A DNA stretch of 64,000 nucleotides from a bacterium. Lineage in GTDB: Bacteria; SZUA-182; DTGQ01. The translations under genes were made by a program, and so were the position numbers. Shown here piece by piece: positions 18,167 through 27,459 of this stretch. The stretch lies in contig JBFLZW010000017.1 of NCBI GenBank assembly GCA_040755755.1, forward strand, positions 45,177-109,176, read 5' to 3'. Each line of letters begins with the position of its first letter. Position 1 is the stretch's first letter. The notes under the pieces were generated by a model, which saw only the letters and a program-made list of their open reading frames with translations, did no database searches and was not told the DNA's origin.

Positions 18167-19375
18167 ATGGCATTCTATGTTCATTTAGCGATTATCCTCA
18201 TTTTGGCCAAGATTTTTTCCGATATTTCTTCCCGCCTCAGGCAGCCTCCGGTTCTCGGTCTCCTGTTCATGGGTCTGCTCCTTGGCCCCTCGGCTACCGG
18301 CATGATCAGGTCAAATGAAATCATCAAAGTGCTGGGGGAAATCGGGGCTTTTGTCCTGCTTTTCATGGCTGGCCTGGAAACTGATATTCACAAGATGATC
18401 AAGGAGGGGACCCTCAGCTTCACGGTTGCCTCCTGCGGGGTGAGCCTGCCCTTTCTGGCCGGTTTCGGTCTGACCATGCTTTTTGGCTTCGGCCTTCCCA
18501 GGGCGCTTTTACTCGGCACGATCCTGACCGCCACCAGCATCAGTGTCACCGTCATGACTCTGTGGGACATGAGGCGGCTGGACACCCTGGAAGGGAGAAC
18601 GATCCTGAGCGCAGCCATCATCGATGATGTAATGGGGATCGTGGTACTGGCCCTGGTGTCAGCTTTCATCGGAACACAGGATACTCATATCCTGACTTCA
18701 ATGGGCAAGCTTTGCCTGTTTTTCCTGGTCTCGATTATCGTGGGGAAATGGGTCATCCAGCCCTGTCTGCACTATATCAAGGGTCTGAAATCCGAACAGG
18801 CACCCCTGGCTGTAGCTATCGGACTGATGCTCATCTTTGCCGCACTGGCCAATCGGTGCGGGCTGGCTGCCATTACCGGCGCTTACACGGCGGGGCTTCT
18901 GGTGGGCAACACTTTACTGAAGAGAGAGATTCTTCAGGGGTTTAATGTGCTCGGCCAATCCTTTTTTATTGCCATCTTTTTTGTCAACATCGGCCTTGAA
19001 GCCAGCTTGCAGAGCATGCACGGTAATGTCCTCTTCATTACTCTCTTCATTCTGGCGGCTGTCCTGACCAAGGTCATAGGCTGCACTCTGGCCGCCAGGG
19101 CATTCAAGCTGCCGACCAGGGAGAGCCTGCGGATCGGGATTGGTATGGTGCCAAGAGCTGAAGTGGCCCTGGCTGTAGCCTCCATCGGCCTGTCACAGAA
19201 AATTATCAATCAGACAGATTTTTCCATGACCGTTCTCCTGTGCCTGAGCACAGCCATTATTACCCCGATACTTTTACGCCTGGCGTTTAAGGAGCCTTCG
19301 CCAGTCAGGGAATTTCAAGATGTTCCATACTACTCAGGCACAAAGGCACAGAGGGACAAAGGCACAAATGGGTAA
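18167..19375 (+). CDS. Kef/CPA2-type cation:proton antiporter
   Basis: 402 residues with about twelve hydrophobic helices. Characteristic segments are RQPPVLGLLFMGLLLGPSAT near the N-terminus, AIIDDVMGIVVLALVSAF (the DD-type transport core) and GMVPRAEVALAVASIGL near the C-terminus. There is no TrkA-N or TrkA-C regulatory domain, so it is a membrane-only CPA2 exchanger of Na+ or K+ for H+. The last dozen residues (GTKAQRDKGTNG) are encoded by a dispersed inverted repeat and are unlikely to be functional. Confidence 0.9.
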   Translation: MAFYVHLAIILILAKIFSDISSRLRQPPVLGLLFMGLLLGPSATGMIRSNEIIKVLGEIGAFVLLFMAGLETDIHKMIKEGTLSFTVASCGVSLPFLAGFGLTMLFGFGLPRALLLGTILTATSISVTVMTLWDMRRLDTLEGRTILSAAIIDDVMGIVVLALVSAFIGTQDTHILTSMGKLCLFFLVSIIVGKWVIQPCLHYIKGLKSEQAPLAVAIGLMLIFAALANRCGLAAITGAYTAGLLVGNTLLKREILQGFNVLGQSFFIAIFFVNIGLEASLQSMHGNVLFITLFILAAVLTKVIGCTLAARAFKLPTRESLRIGIGMVPRAEVALAVASIGLSQKIINQTDFSMTVLLCLSTAIITPILLRLAFKEPSPVREFQDVPYYSGTKAQRDKGTNG

Positions 19376-19486
19376 AGAAGATACAATGTGCATTTTGAGC
19401 ATCGTAATCGGGCAGTTGAGCACAAAACAGCCAAAGGGAACTTTGTGCCTCTGTGCCTTTGCCCCTTTGTGCCTTGAGTAGTTCCA
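19329..19486. repeat. Inverted-repeat element built of GGCACAAAGGCACAGAGG units
   Basis: The left end (19329-19372) reads actactcaggcacaaaggc and acagagggacaaaggcaca. The right end (19444-19486) carries the reverse complement, ending tgccttgagtagtt. Together they could fold into a stem of about 40 bp with minor mismatches around a 70-bp loop. It overlaps the antiporter 3' end and stops at the methyltransferase stop codon. Looks like a small MITE or REP-type insertion. Confidence 0.65.
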
Positions 19487-20260
19487 TTATTCTTCCCCCA
19501 GGGGGACCAGACGGGCCAGGTAGTGTCCGTCCCACTCATGATAAATAACCTGGCAGAACCAGCCCGATTTTACAGCCTGCTCGGTGAGGGTATCGGAATC
19601 CACAAACAGCCACCAGAAAGGAAGCCCTTTCTGGCCTTTGTATTCCAGTTGGAACCAGACCTCCCCGATATAGCGGCCTGACTCGCTGTCAATCATGGAG
19701 TCCGTATCCCGGTATTTTTTCGAGCCTCTTCTCACATCGGAAGAGTCAAGCAGAATCTGTCCATCAGGCTTGATCAGGCTATGAACAGCATCCAGAAAAC
19801 GGCCAAGGTCGTTCAGGCTCTCAACCACCCCGATGCCATTCATCATCATAAGGATCGTATCGAATGGCCCTGCCTGGAAGTCAAAGATGTCGGCGCAGTA
19901 AACATCCTTTACTCCCCGCTTCTTCATAACTGTCACCGCATCCTGAGAGATGTCAATGGCACAGACTGAAAATCCCCGCTCCTGAAGGGCAAGGCTGTGA
20001 CATCCGGCTCCGGCGCCGATATCGAGAACGCGGCCCCGGCAAAGGTTCAGTGCGGTCTGCTCGAGAGTCGGAAATTCGGCAGGCTTTCGGAAGAAAGTGC
20101 TCATGGCCATTTTCCTTGTTCTTCCCTCAGTCTCATGGACAATGACTTTGGCTGCAACCTTGCCCCTGGAAAAATCAAGGAGCGCACGCCCATAAGGGAT
20201 CCATGATCTTGCGTCCACTATTCCTGTCTCCTCAAAACCATCGAAGTTACCGGCTTGCAT
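19487..20260 (-). CDS. Class I SAM-dependent methyltransferase
   Basis: 257 residues. The SAM-binding motif VLDIGAGAGCHSLAL is near residue 95, followed by CAIDISQDAV and DTILMMMNGIGVVESL, giving a standard Rossmann-fold methyltransferase. The C-terminal part (SGRYIGEVWFQLEYKGQKG ... WDGHYLARLV) suggests a small-molecule substrate that cannot be named. No strong ribosome site precedes the ATG at 20260. Convergent with the antiporter, with the repeat element between. Confidence 0.85.
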   Translation of the reverse strand: MQAGNFDGFEETGIVDARSWIPYGRALLDFSRGKVAAKVIVHETEGRTRKMAMSTFFRKPAEFPTLEQTALNLCRGRVLDIGAGAGCHSLALQERGFSVCAIDISQDAVTVMKKRGVKDVYCADIFDFQAGPFDTILMMMNGIGVVESLNDLGRFLDAVHSLIKPDGQILLDSSDVRRGSKKYRDTDSMIDSESGRYIGEVWFQLEYKGQKGLPFWWLFVDSDTLTEQAVKSGWFCQVIYHEWDGHYLARLVPLGEE

Positions 20261-20353
20261 TCATGAGTGCCAAACGCATGATATTCTGCTTATCGGACAT
20301 TCCCCCCCGATGCCCGGAGCGATTTGGCACTCCCTGGTAATCTGCTCTGAGAA

Positions 20354-20400
20354 CCGGCCACTGCCTTTACTGACCACTGGCCACTGATCACTGGCCACTC
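20354..20400. repeat. Dispersed CACTGGCCACTGATCACTGG repeat, copy 1
   Basis: Tandem CACTGGCCA / ACTGATCACTGG units. It covers the last codons and stop of copA. Related copies lie at 22855-22887 (inverted) and 51690-51718. Confidence 0.7.
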
Positions 20401-22658
20401 TCCCTCTCCATCCCCCTGGAGAGGAGCAGGCTGTTTGACACAACCGTAAGGCTGCTGGTAGCCATGGCCAGGGCAGCCAGAACGGGATGTAACTGCCGCA
20501 GGAATCCCGGCAGGAATCCTATGGCGGAGAAGGCTCCTGCTGCTGCCGGGATAAGGGCGACATTATAAAAGAAAGCCCAGAAAAGGTTTTGCCGGATAGT
20601 TCTCATCGTGGCCCTGCTGAGCTGAATGGCCCTGGGCACACCGCTCAGGCTGCCGCTGACCAGGGTAATGTCTGCGGCCTCGATGGCGATATCCACTCCC
20701 GTTCCGATAGCCAAACCCACATCCGCCTGAGCCAGGGCCGGAGCATCGTTGATGCCGTCACCCACCATGCCGACAAGATGTCCCTTGTCCTGAAGATCCC
20801 TGATCCTGCTCAGCTTCTCCTCCGGTCTGACCTCGGCCAGAATGTCATCGATATGCATCCGGGAGGCGACAGTCCTGGCGGTCTGGAGGCTGTCTCCGGT
20901 CAGCATGACCACCTTCAGCCCCTGCCGATGAAGCTCTTCGATAGCCGCGGGTGATTCGGGTTTGATTGAATCAGCCACCCCGATCAGACCTGCCAGTCGG
21001 TTTTCAATCGCTGCCAGCATGACTGTCTGCCCTTCTTCCTGCAAGGCGCGGATCAGGCTTTTCGCCCCTTCTTCGAGCTTCAGCCCAAGCTCCCCGAACC
21101 AGGCTTGCTTTCCCACCCGGACCGGTTTGCCGTTTATCATGGCTGACACACCCGATCCTCCCAGGGCTTGAAAATTCTCCGGCTCAAAAAGCCCGATTCC
21201 CTCTCCTTCAGCCTTCCTGACAATAGCCCGGCCCAAAGGGTGCTCAGACCCCCGCTCGGCGGAAGCGGCCAGTTGCAAAAGCTCATCCTCAGTCTGAATC
21301 ATGGCCGGATCAAGGATCATGACGCTGACCACGGATGGCTGGCCCAGGGTGATAGTGCCGGTCTTGTCAAGGACAAGAGTATCCAGCCTGCTGGCCGATT
21401 GCAGTGCCTCGCTGTTTCGAAACAGGATGCCGCGGTCTGCGGCCCTGCCCATCCCGGCCATAATGGCTGTCGGTGTTGCCAGGCCAAGTGCGCAGGGACA
21501 GGCGATGACCAGGACCGCTATCATGCGGATCATGGCCGGGGCAAAGGCGCCGCCAATAGTCCACCAGAGGATGAAGGTAAGCCCGGCAATCCCGATGACT
21601 GCTGGCACAAAGACAGCCGAGGTCCGGTCAGCCAGATTCTGGATAGGGGCCCTGCTGCCCTGGGCCTGCTGCACCAGCCGGATGATCCGGGCCAGGGCAG
21701 TGTCCTGGCCAACCCGGGTGGCCTTGACCTTGAGCATCCCCACCTGATTTATGGTGGCCCCGATGACACTATCGCCCGGCCGCTTGTCGATCGGCAGTGG
21801 CTCTCCAGTCAGCATGGACTCATCGACCGCCGACTCTCCCGCCAGAATCAGCCCGTCAACCGGGATGCTCTCTCCGGGACGGACGATGACAGTATCATCG
21901 ATTTTAACCTGAGCAAGAGGCACTTCCCTTTCCTTCCCGCTGATAACGATGGTGGCGGTTTTTGGCCGCAGCCCGATCAGCCTCCGGATGGCCTCACCCG
22001 TGCGGCCCTTGGCCCGCGCTTCCAGCATCTTGCCCAGCTTGATCAGGGTGATAATCATGGCCGAGGTTTCGAAATAGATATGCTGACCAGGCGCAGGATA
22101 CAGGAGGACCACCGCTGAATACAGATACGCCACCGAGGAGCCCATAGCCACCAGGACATCCATATTGGCGCTGCGGTTTTTCAGGCTCTTCCATCCCCCC
22201 CGGTAGTAATCCCAGCCGGTATAAAACTGGACCGGCGTAGCCAGGATCCCCAGCAGCCAGTTGAACCAGGAAGCATGGACCCATGCTCCCGAAAGGAGGC
22301 CAAGGTCTCTGCCCATGCTGAGGATGAATACGGGAATGGTCAGAATCAGACCAACGAGAAACTTCCGGGTCTGGTCTGCTATCTCGGCCCTGCGGGCAGC
22401 CTTCTCGGTCTCCCCCCCGGCCTCTTCTTCAGCCCCGGCTGGCATGAACAAGGGCCGGTAACCAGCCTCTGCTATAGCCTCCACTATCCCTTCTTCAGTG
22501 GCACGCTCCGTCAGGTACTCGACAGAAGCCTGTTCAGTGGCAAAATTGACCGAAGCCTCCACTATACCGGGAAGCTTCTTCAGCCTCTTTTCGACGTTCA
22601 GGGCGCAATTGACACAATGCATTCCGGCAATCGGAATTATCACATTTCTGGTAGCCAT
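20388..22658 (-). CDS. copA: Copper-translocating P1B-type ATPase CopA
   Basis: 756 residues. One N-terminal heavy-metal-associated domain with MHCVNC (Cys15, Cys18), then eight predicted TM helices, the actuator loop ([12 protein letters not shown]), the transmembrane CPC motif ([12 protein letters not shown], near 385), the phosphorylation site DKTGT (near 430) and the nucleotide-binding HP motif (SEHPLG). The CPC motif plus [12 protein letters not shown] in the last helices is the Cu(I) signature. GGGAGG lies eight bases upstream of the ATG. The final ESGQ and stop are encoded by a dispersed repeat, so the native C-terminus may have been replaced. Confidence 0.95.
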   Translation of the reverse strand: MATRNVIIPIAGMHCVNCALNVEKRLKKLPGIVEASVNFATEQASVEYLTERATEEGIVEAIAEAGYRPLFMPAGAEEEAGGETEKAARRAEIADQTRKFLVGLILTIPVFILSMGRDLGLLSGAWVHASWFNWLLGILATPVQFYTGWDYYRGGWKSLKNRSANMDVLVAMGSSVAYLYSAVVLLYPAPGQHIYFETSAMIITLIKLGKMLEARAKGRTGEAIRRLIGLRPKTATIVISGKEREVPLAQVKIDDTVIVRPGESIPVDGLILAGESAVDESMLTGEPLPIDKRPGDSVIGATINQVGMLKVKATRVGQDTALARIIRLVQQAQGSRAPIQNLADRTSAVFVPAVIGIAGLTFILWWTIGGAFAPAMIRMIAVLVIACPCALGLATPTAIMAGMGRAADRGILFRNSEALQSASRLDTLVLDKTGTITLGQPSVVSVMILDPAMIQTEDELLQLAASAERGSEHPLGRAIVRKAEGEGIGLFEPENFQALGGSGVSAMINGKPVRVGKQAWFGELGLKLEEGAKSLIRALQEEGQTVMLAAIENRLAGLIGVADSIKPESPAAIEELHRQGLKVVMLTGDSLQTARTVASRMHIDDILAEVRPEEKLSRIRDLQDKGHLVGMVGDGINDAPALAQADVGLAIGTGVDIAIEAADITLVSGSLSGVPRAIQLSRATMRTIRQNLFWAFFYNVALIPAAAGAFSAIGFLPGFLRQLHPVLAALAMATSSLTVVSNSLLLSRGMERESGQ

Positions 22659-22854
22659 ACAATTTGCCTCCCGGTTAGTTTACTGATGACAGGATATCCC
22701 AGAAGACAGCTTTTGTCAATATTTACAAACCATTATCTTGCAAACCAGGGGTCATGCGCGTACGGCCGCAAACACTGCACTCGTACTTTTTTTCCGGAAA
22801 TGCCGAAGAAATACAGGGAATCTGCCGATTAAATGATCTGGGGGGATTTTTTTC

Positions 22855-22887
22855 AGTAGTCAGTGATCAGTGGCCAGTGACCAGCAA
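22855..22887. repeat. Dispersed CACTGGCCACTG repeat, copy 2 (inverted)
   Basis: Reads agtcagtgatcagtggcca then gtgaccagc, the reverse complement of copy 1. With copy 1 it brackets copA in inverted orientation. Confidence 0.7.
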
Positions 22888-22933
22888 AAAACTGATAACT
22901 GATAACTTCTCTTTTTAAGGAGGACGGTTAGGC

Positions 22934-23188
22934 ATGGTTGGAAAAGATTGTTCAAGGCCGGGAAGAAGGATGAAGGCTCCTGTTGGCAGGTTGTCAAAGG
23001 AAGAAAAGATCAAATTTCTGGCAGCTATCCAGGAATTCGGGATTGGCACTGCTACGTTGGATACCCCGGTTCAGGACCTGGACCAGCTCTTCCATCTGGC
23101 GAATAGATGGAAATCGGAGCTGGAGCAGGATATCTTCAGGCAGGAAGAAGGCAATGTAGTGTTCGTCAGCTTCGGACGGGAAGTGTAA
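22934..23188 (+). CDS. Small hypothetical protein, 84 residues
   Basis: A strong AAGGAGG lies ten bases before the ATG. The protein is charged and probably helical (RLSKEEKIKFLAAIQEFGIG ... QLFHLANRWKSELEQDIFRQ), with no signal peptide or TM helix. No family recognised. It stands alone, convergent with the SNF2 gene. The ribosome site and codon pattern support a real gene. Confidence 0.65.
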   Translation: MVGKDCSRPGRRMKAPVGRLSKEEKIKFLAAIQEFGIGTATLDTPVQDLDQLFHLANRWKSELEQDIFRQEEGNVVFVSFGREV

Positions 23189-23243
23189 GGGAAGCTTAAA
23201 GCGGCAGAAACCATCGTCATCGCCGGGAGAATACTTTCCCCCT

Positions 23244-26200
23244 TCAGGAAAAGAGCGCGACGATATCCTCTCTGGTCAGGTGCTTGATAAAGCCTTCGTG
23301 GAAGTGAATGACATTTTTGACCAGATCTTTTTTCTGCTCCTGCAGATCCTGGATTTTCTCCTCCACACTATCCCTGGTTATCAATCGGTAGGTAAAAACC
23401 CTTTTCTGCTGGCCAATCCGGTGGGTCCGGTCAACGGCCTGCCGTTCAACCGCAGGATTCCACCAGGGATCGTACAGGAACACGTAATCGGCGGCTGTCA
23501 GGTTCAGGCCGAATCCTCCAGCCTTCAGGCTGATGAGGAACAGCTTGCAGTCCTGATCTTCCTGAAACCGGCGGATGCACTGATCACGGTCCCGGACCCG
23601 GCCATCCAGGTACTGGTAGCTGATGCTGTTCTGATCGAGCCACCGGCGCATGATCCTGAGCATACTGGTAAATTGGGAGAAAACCAGGGCCTTATGCTCA
23701 CCTCCAATTACTTCACTGAGCATCTCCTGAAAGGCAATGAACTTACCGGAAGAACACCCTTTTTCAACCGTCTGAATCCCGGCCAGGATCATGGGATGGC
23801 AGCATATCTGCCGCAATCGCAAAAGCCCCTCCAGGACCTTAAACCGGGAAGAGCCGAGCCCGGCCCGGTCAATGGTTTTCAGCAGCGTGTCCCGGTAGCG
23901 GTCCCGGAACCTGGCATAGAGAGCGCGCTGGCTCTCGGTCATGTCGCAGTAAAGAATCTGTTCGGTCTTGTCAGGCAGTTCCGGCTCCACATCATCTTTG
24001 GTCCGCCTGAGCAGAAACGGATGGACCAGCCGTCTCAAGGGTTCTAGATCGGATTGCGCCTGGCCGGGCAATTCTTCCCTCTCCTGGCCAGCGGCATCAT
24101 CTTTCCGCCGGGTTTGAATCTTTGCCTGGCTGCCAAACCGGTCGATAAATTCCCGGTAGCTGCCCAGAAGCGAGGGATTCAAAAACTCGAACTGGGACCA
24201 GAGCTCTCCCAGATGATTCTCCAGGGGGGTTCCGGTCAGAGACAGGCGATGCTTCGCCCTGATTACCGAGGACGCCTTGGCTACCTGGGTCTGATGGTTC
24301 TTGATAACCTGGGCTTCATCCAGAATCAGGTAGGTGAATTCAAATTCCCGCAGATGCAGGATATCCCGGCGCAGAATTCCATAGCTGGTGATGATCAGGT
24401 CATAATTTCCAAAATCACTCACCATGCTCCTGCGCTGAGAGCCGGTGTAGGCAAGTACCCGCAGGAGCGGAGTAAACCGGCGGGCTTCTCTTTGCCAGTT
24501 GAAAACCAGCGAGGTCGGAACGACGATGAGGGAAGGTGCCTGACATCCTCTTTCCCGGATATGCTCCAGCAAGGCTAAAACCTGGATAGTCTTGCCAAGG
24601 CCCATATCATCGGCCAGACAGCCGCCAAAGCCGAATTCGTTCAGGAAGAGCAGCCACTCGAGCCCCCGCTTCTGATACGGGCGCAGGATCCCCTGAAAGC
24701 CTTTCGGTGCAGCCACAGGCCGGATGCCCTGAAAATTGTTCAGACAATCCCGGATCTTTCGGTAATGCTCATCAAACGATACCCTCTCTCCCGAATTCAG
24801 CAGGAAGTCAAGCAGTCCTGCCTGTCCGAGAGAGAACCGCAGGCCCTGGCTGTCTTTTCCCTGACTCTTGCCCAGTTCCAGGGCAAAGCGATTACGATTC
24901 AGCCAGACCTCCGGCAGGATACCCAGGGCCCCGTCTCCCAGGGGGATGAACCGCTCTCCGTGTTTTTGCAGCTCCAATATCTTCTGCAAAGAGACAGTCT
25001 GGTCGCCGAACTCGACCTCTCCCCGCAGATCAAACCAATCGACACCGGAGGCAACCGTAAATTGAAACCTGGATGAAAGGCGGATTTTCTTCCGGTCCCG
25101 GCCCAGTACCTGCCATTTTTCATCCTCCACGAGATTCTGCAAAGCCTTGACCGACGCATCCCGGGAGATACTGAATTCGTAATCAGGATGGTTAAGCGGC
25201 TTAAATCCCAGACTTTGGAGTTTCCGGATGCACTCCTGCTCCCGGACAAGATCGCGCAGAACCTGAACCCGGCGGTTAAAGTCACTGATAACCGCAGAGG
25301 AGCTTCGTGAATCCACAAGGCAGTCATCACCATACCGAAAATCAAGATGTGCCCACAGCTCTCTGGTAAAGGTAATGGAGAGCTGTGGCCGCGGTACTAA
25401 TCCCAGGATTTTCGTAAATTCCAGCTCCCTGGGGAGGATAAAGACATCGGAAAGCGAATGTCTCCCTTCCTGGTCAAGCGTGCGAAGGAAATCCGGAATC
25501 TCGGCCCGATCAACCACTATCGGTCCGGGCTTGCGCAACTCGTGAATCCAGATGAAGGGTATCCGGCTGGCAATCCGGTGAATCTCCCCCTGATAGATAA
25601 ACCAGTGGGGATCTCCGGAAAAGATAATATCCGGCTCAGTAAGGGGAATCGACCGGTCCTGAAGAGTGAGTACGGGGCACAGTTGATAACCATCCTCCTC
25701 CTCGTTCTCCTCAAAGAGAATATTAAAACGCCAGGGCTGCACGTGAGCGAAATTCAGCTTCACCTCGCGGTATCGGGTCTGAAAGCAATTTGTCTTGTCG
25801 ATCTCATTGATCCGGAAATAGAGCCGTCCGGTAGCTTCCAGGATGGACAGAAAGTCCCAGGCAATGGTCGTGGGAATAGGAATTTCATCGGCTGCCCTAT
25901 CCCGGAGGCTTTCGTAGCTGTAGCGGTAAACCAGATGCTCACGCCCGCTTTTCAGAGACTGAATGAGCTCCATAGCCTTTTGATCAGCGGCACTTTCATA
26001 TCGCTCAGCCCCGGCCTTGCCAAGGTCGAGCCTGACACTTCGGGACTTGCCCCAGGCCCCGTTTTTTTTCAGGAACCTTTCTTCAACCTTGAGAATTGCC
26101 TGTCCACGCTGAAGGCTCAATTCCCGGTCAAGGATAAAAAAGGGGAAAAACTGCTGGGATGCTTCCCTGCTCCGCCGCTTATGCTTCGCGCCGGAGGCAT

Positions 26201-26684
26201 CATCAGGTCCGGGCAACAGAATCCGCCAATCCCGCCTGCGCTTCAGCTCAGAAAGGATGAAAGTCTCGTCATGGGCATCACAGGTGGATTTTAATTCGTG
26301 GCCATGAGTGGGTTTTGGTAACTCCAGGCTCTCCTGAAGACCATCATTTGCAAGGTCGTCAGCTTCCGGAGCCTGAGCTTCGGTTTTCGAGCCCTTCCAC
26401 TCGTCTGTCAGGTTCCACCGCTGGTCAGCTTCAATGAGGGTAGCCCACAGGTGCCTGCAATTTTCGCCCCAATCAAGGAAGGAGGGGCAAGTACAAGACA
26501 TCTCGACCCGGGATCGATCCTGGAGATCAATCCCTACGGTGTACTTCCTTTTCTCTTTGACTGTGGCCTCAATCCTCCTGGGATTGAGTGTTCTGATATC
26601 TACCAGGCCCTGAGCAAAGCACGTTTCGCCGCTTTGGCGAACTGCAGGTGAAAAACGCGGCCGCAATTGATCTAAAAAAGACAT
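23244..26684 (-). CDS. SWIM-zinc-finger SNF2-family helicase
   Basis: 1146 residues. The SWIM zinc finger is CxCx9CxH with Cys64, Cys66, Cys76 and His78 (SCTCPSFLDWGENCRHLW). A long bacterial SNF2 N-terminal region follows. The motor then has Walker A DDMGLGKTIQ (near 690), LDEAQ as motif II (near 790), TGTPLENHLGELWSQFEFL, and a helicase-C lobe with VFSQFTSMLRIM, SLKAGGFGLNLTAADYV and AVDRTHRIGQ. An ATP-driven double-strand-DNA translocase of the HepA/RapA-like class that probably acts in transcription or repair. Complete length for the family. Confidence 0.93.
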   Translation of the reverse strand: MSFLDQLRPRFSPAVRQSGETCFAQGLVDIRTLNPRRIEATVKEKRKYTVGIDLQDRSRVEMSCTCPSFLDWGENCRHLWATLIEADQRWNLTDEWKGSKTEAQAPEADDLANDGLQESLELPKPTHGHELKSTCDAHDETFILSELKRRRDWRILLPGPDDASGAKHKRRSREASQQFFPFFILDRELSLQRGQAILKVEERFLKKNGAWGKSRSVRLDLGKAGAERYESAADQKAMELIQSLKSGREHLVYRYSYESLRDRAADEIPIPTTIAWDFLSILEATGRLYFRINEIDKTNCFQTRYREVKLNFAHVQPWRFNILFEENEEEDGYQLCPVLTLQDRSIPLTEPDIIFSGDPHWFIYQGEIHRIASRIPFIWIHELRKPGPIVVDRAEIPDFLRTLDQEGRHSLSDVFILPRELEFTKILGLVPRPQLSITFTRELWAHLDFRYGDDCLVDSRSSSAVISDFNRRVQVLRDLVREQECIRKLQSLGFKPLNHPDYEFSISRDASVKALQNLVEDEKWQVLGRDRKKIRLSSRFQFTVASGVDWFDLRGEVEFGDQTVSLQKILELQKHGERFIPLGDGALGILPEVWLNRNRFALELGKSQGKDSQGLRFSLGQAGLLDFLLNSGERVSFDEHYRKIRDCLNNFQGIRPVAAPKGFQGILRPYQKRGLEWLLFLNEFGFGGCLADDMGLGKTIQVLALLEHIRERGCQAPSLIVVPTSLVFNWQREARRFTPLLRVLAYTGSQRRSMVSDFGNYDLIITSYGILRRDILHLREFEFTYLILDEAQVIKNHQTQVAKASSVIRAKHRLSLTGTPLENHLGELWSQFEFLNPSLLGSYREFIDRFGSQAKIQTRRKDDAAGQEREELPGQAQSDLEPLRRLVHPFLLRRTKDDVEPELPDKTEQILYCDMTESQRALYARFRDRYRDTLLKTIDRAGLGSSRFKVLEGLLRLRQICCHPMILAGIQTVEKGCSSGKFIAFQEMLSEVIGGEHKALVFSQFTSMLRIMRRWLDQNSISYQYLDGRVRDRDQCIRRFQEDQDCKLFLISLKAGGFGLNLTAADYVFLYDPWWNPAVERQAVDRTHRIGQQKRVFTYRLITRDSVEEKIQDLQEQKKDLVKNVIHFHEGFIKHLTREDIVALFS

Positions 26685-26747
26685 GCTCTTCTTTTCTACT
26701 CTCCGGACATCGTAAGGCTATCTATTCTCTCATAATTGTAACAAACT

Positions 26748-26912
26748 TCAGACGATTAGTAAAATTAAAATGGGACGTCCCGCAAATTTTGCTGGCTTTT
26801 CCAGCCGCGATCTTTGGCTGATCTTTATCAAAACCGGTTCTTTGGTCCTGGCAAGCAGATCCAGGGTCTCTCCCAGATGGCTTCTAACCTGAAGTACAGT
26901 CACTGTCTTCAT
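26748..26912 (-). pseudogene. Truncated Phd/YefM-type antitoxin
   Basis: MKTVTVLQVRSHLGETLDLLARTKEPVLI matches the N-terminal DNA-binding part of Phd/YefM antitoxins. After VLIK the sequence loses the expected GKPVAVL pattern and runs into KPAKFAGRPILILLIV, so a frameshift or deletion is likely. No toxin gene adjoins. Confidence 0.5.
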
Positions 26913-27106
26913 AGCAATATTCCTTGTGCTCCCGATAGGCAAAAGTTTCCAGCCCCGGCATAATGTGGACGATTATTGCAACGACCCCAATACTCACTGT
27001 ATAATAGCTTGACAATGATACATTACGCAATGGCTATTTAAGATTATGAATCTTACCTTTGAGGGAGAGTAACGCTTTCATCCCTCCTGGGAGCCGCAAA
27101 GCAGCC

Positions 27107-27406
27107 ATGTCAGACACAGAGAGCTCACAATACAATGAATTTGAGGCGGTAGAGGTCCCCATTGAGGATTCTCTGGATCTTCATACCTTCCTGCCCGGAG
27201 AGGTTCCTGATCTCCTTCAGGATTATCTTGAGGCCTGCCGGGAAAGGCATATCTATCAGGTCCGCATCATTCACGGCAAGGGAACCGGAATGCTGAGGGA
27301 GAGAGTCCACAGCATTCTGAGGACATCTCCCCTGGTGCAATCCTTTTCCCTGGCTCCTCCGCAGGCAGGCTCCTGGGGAGCAACCATCGTGGTCCTCAAG
27401 CGGTAG
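27107..27406 (+). CDS. Smr-domain DNA-nicking-type protein
   Basis: 99 residues from ATG 27107; an upstream TTG at 27059 would add 16 unsupported residues. The Smr signature is complete: SLDLHTFLPGEV (the LDLH motif), then YQVRIIHGKGTGMLRERVHSIL (the HGKGTG loop) and GSWGATIVVLKR at the end. Stand-alone Smr proteins bind branched DNA or act as endonucleases; the specific role here is unknown. Confidence 0.88.
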   Translation: MSDTESSQYNEFEAVEVPIEDSLDLHTFLPGEVPDLLQDYLEACRERHIYQVRIIHGKGTGMLRERVHSILRTSPLVQSFSLAPPQAGSWGATIVVLKR

Positions 27407-27459
27407 AGAGGGGGCTTGAGAATCCCCCCCTGCCAGTCTGAAAATAAACCAGCCCTTTG

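Noticed and set aside
21168-22118. Long plus-strand frame (316 codons) opposite copA
   Set aside because: It is an antisense shadow of a strongly supported gene; composition (many Pro, Gly, Asp, Gln) is typical of such shadows. The same applies to 11158-12054 and 29438-30004.
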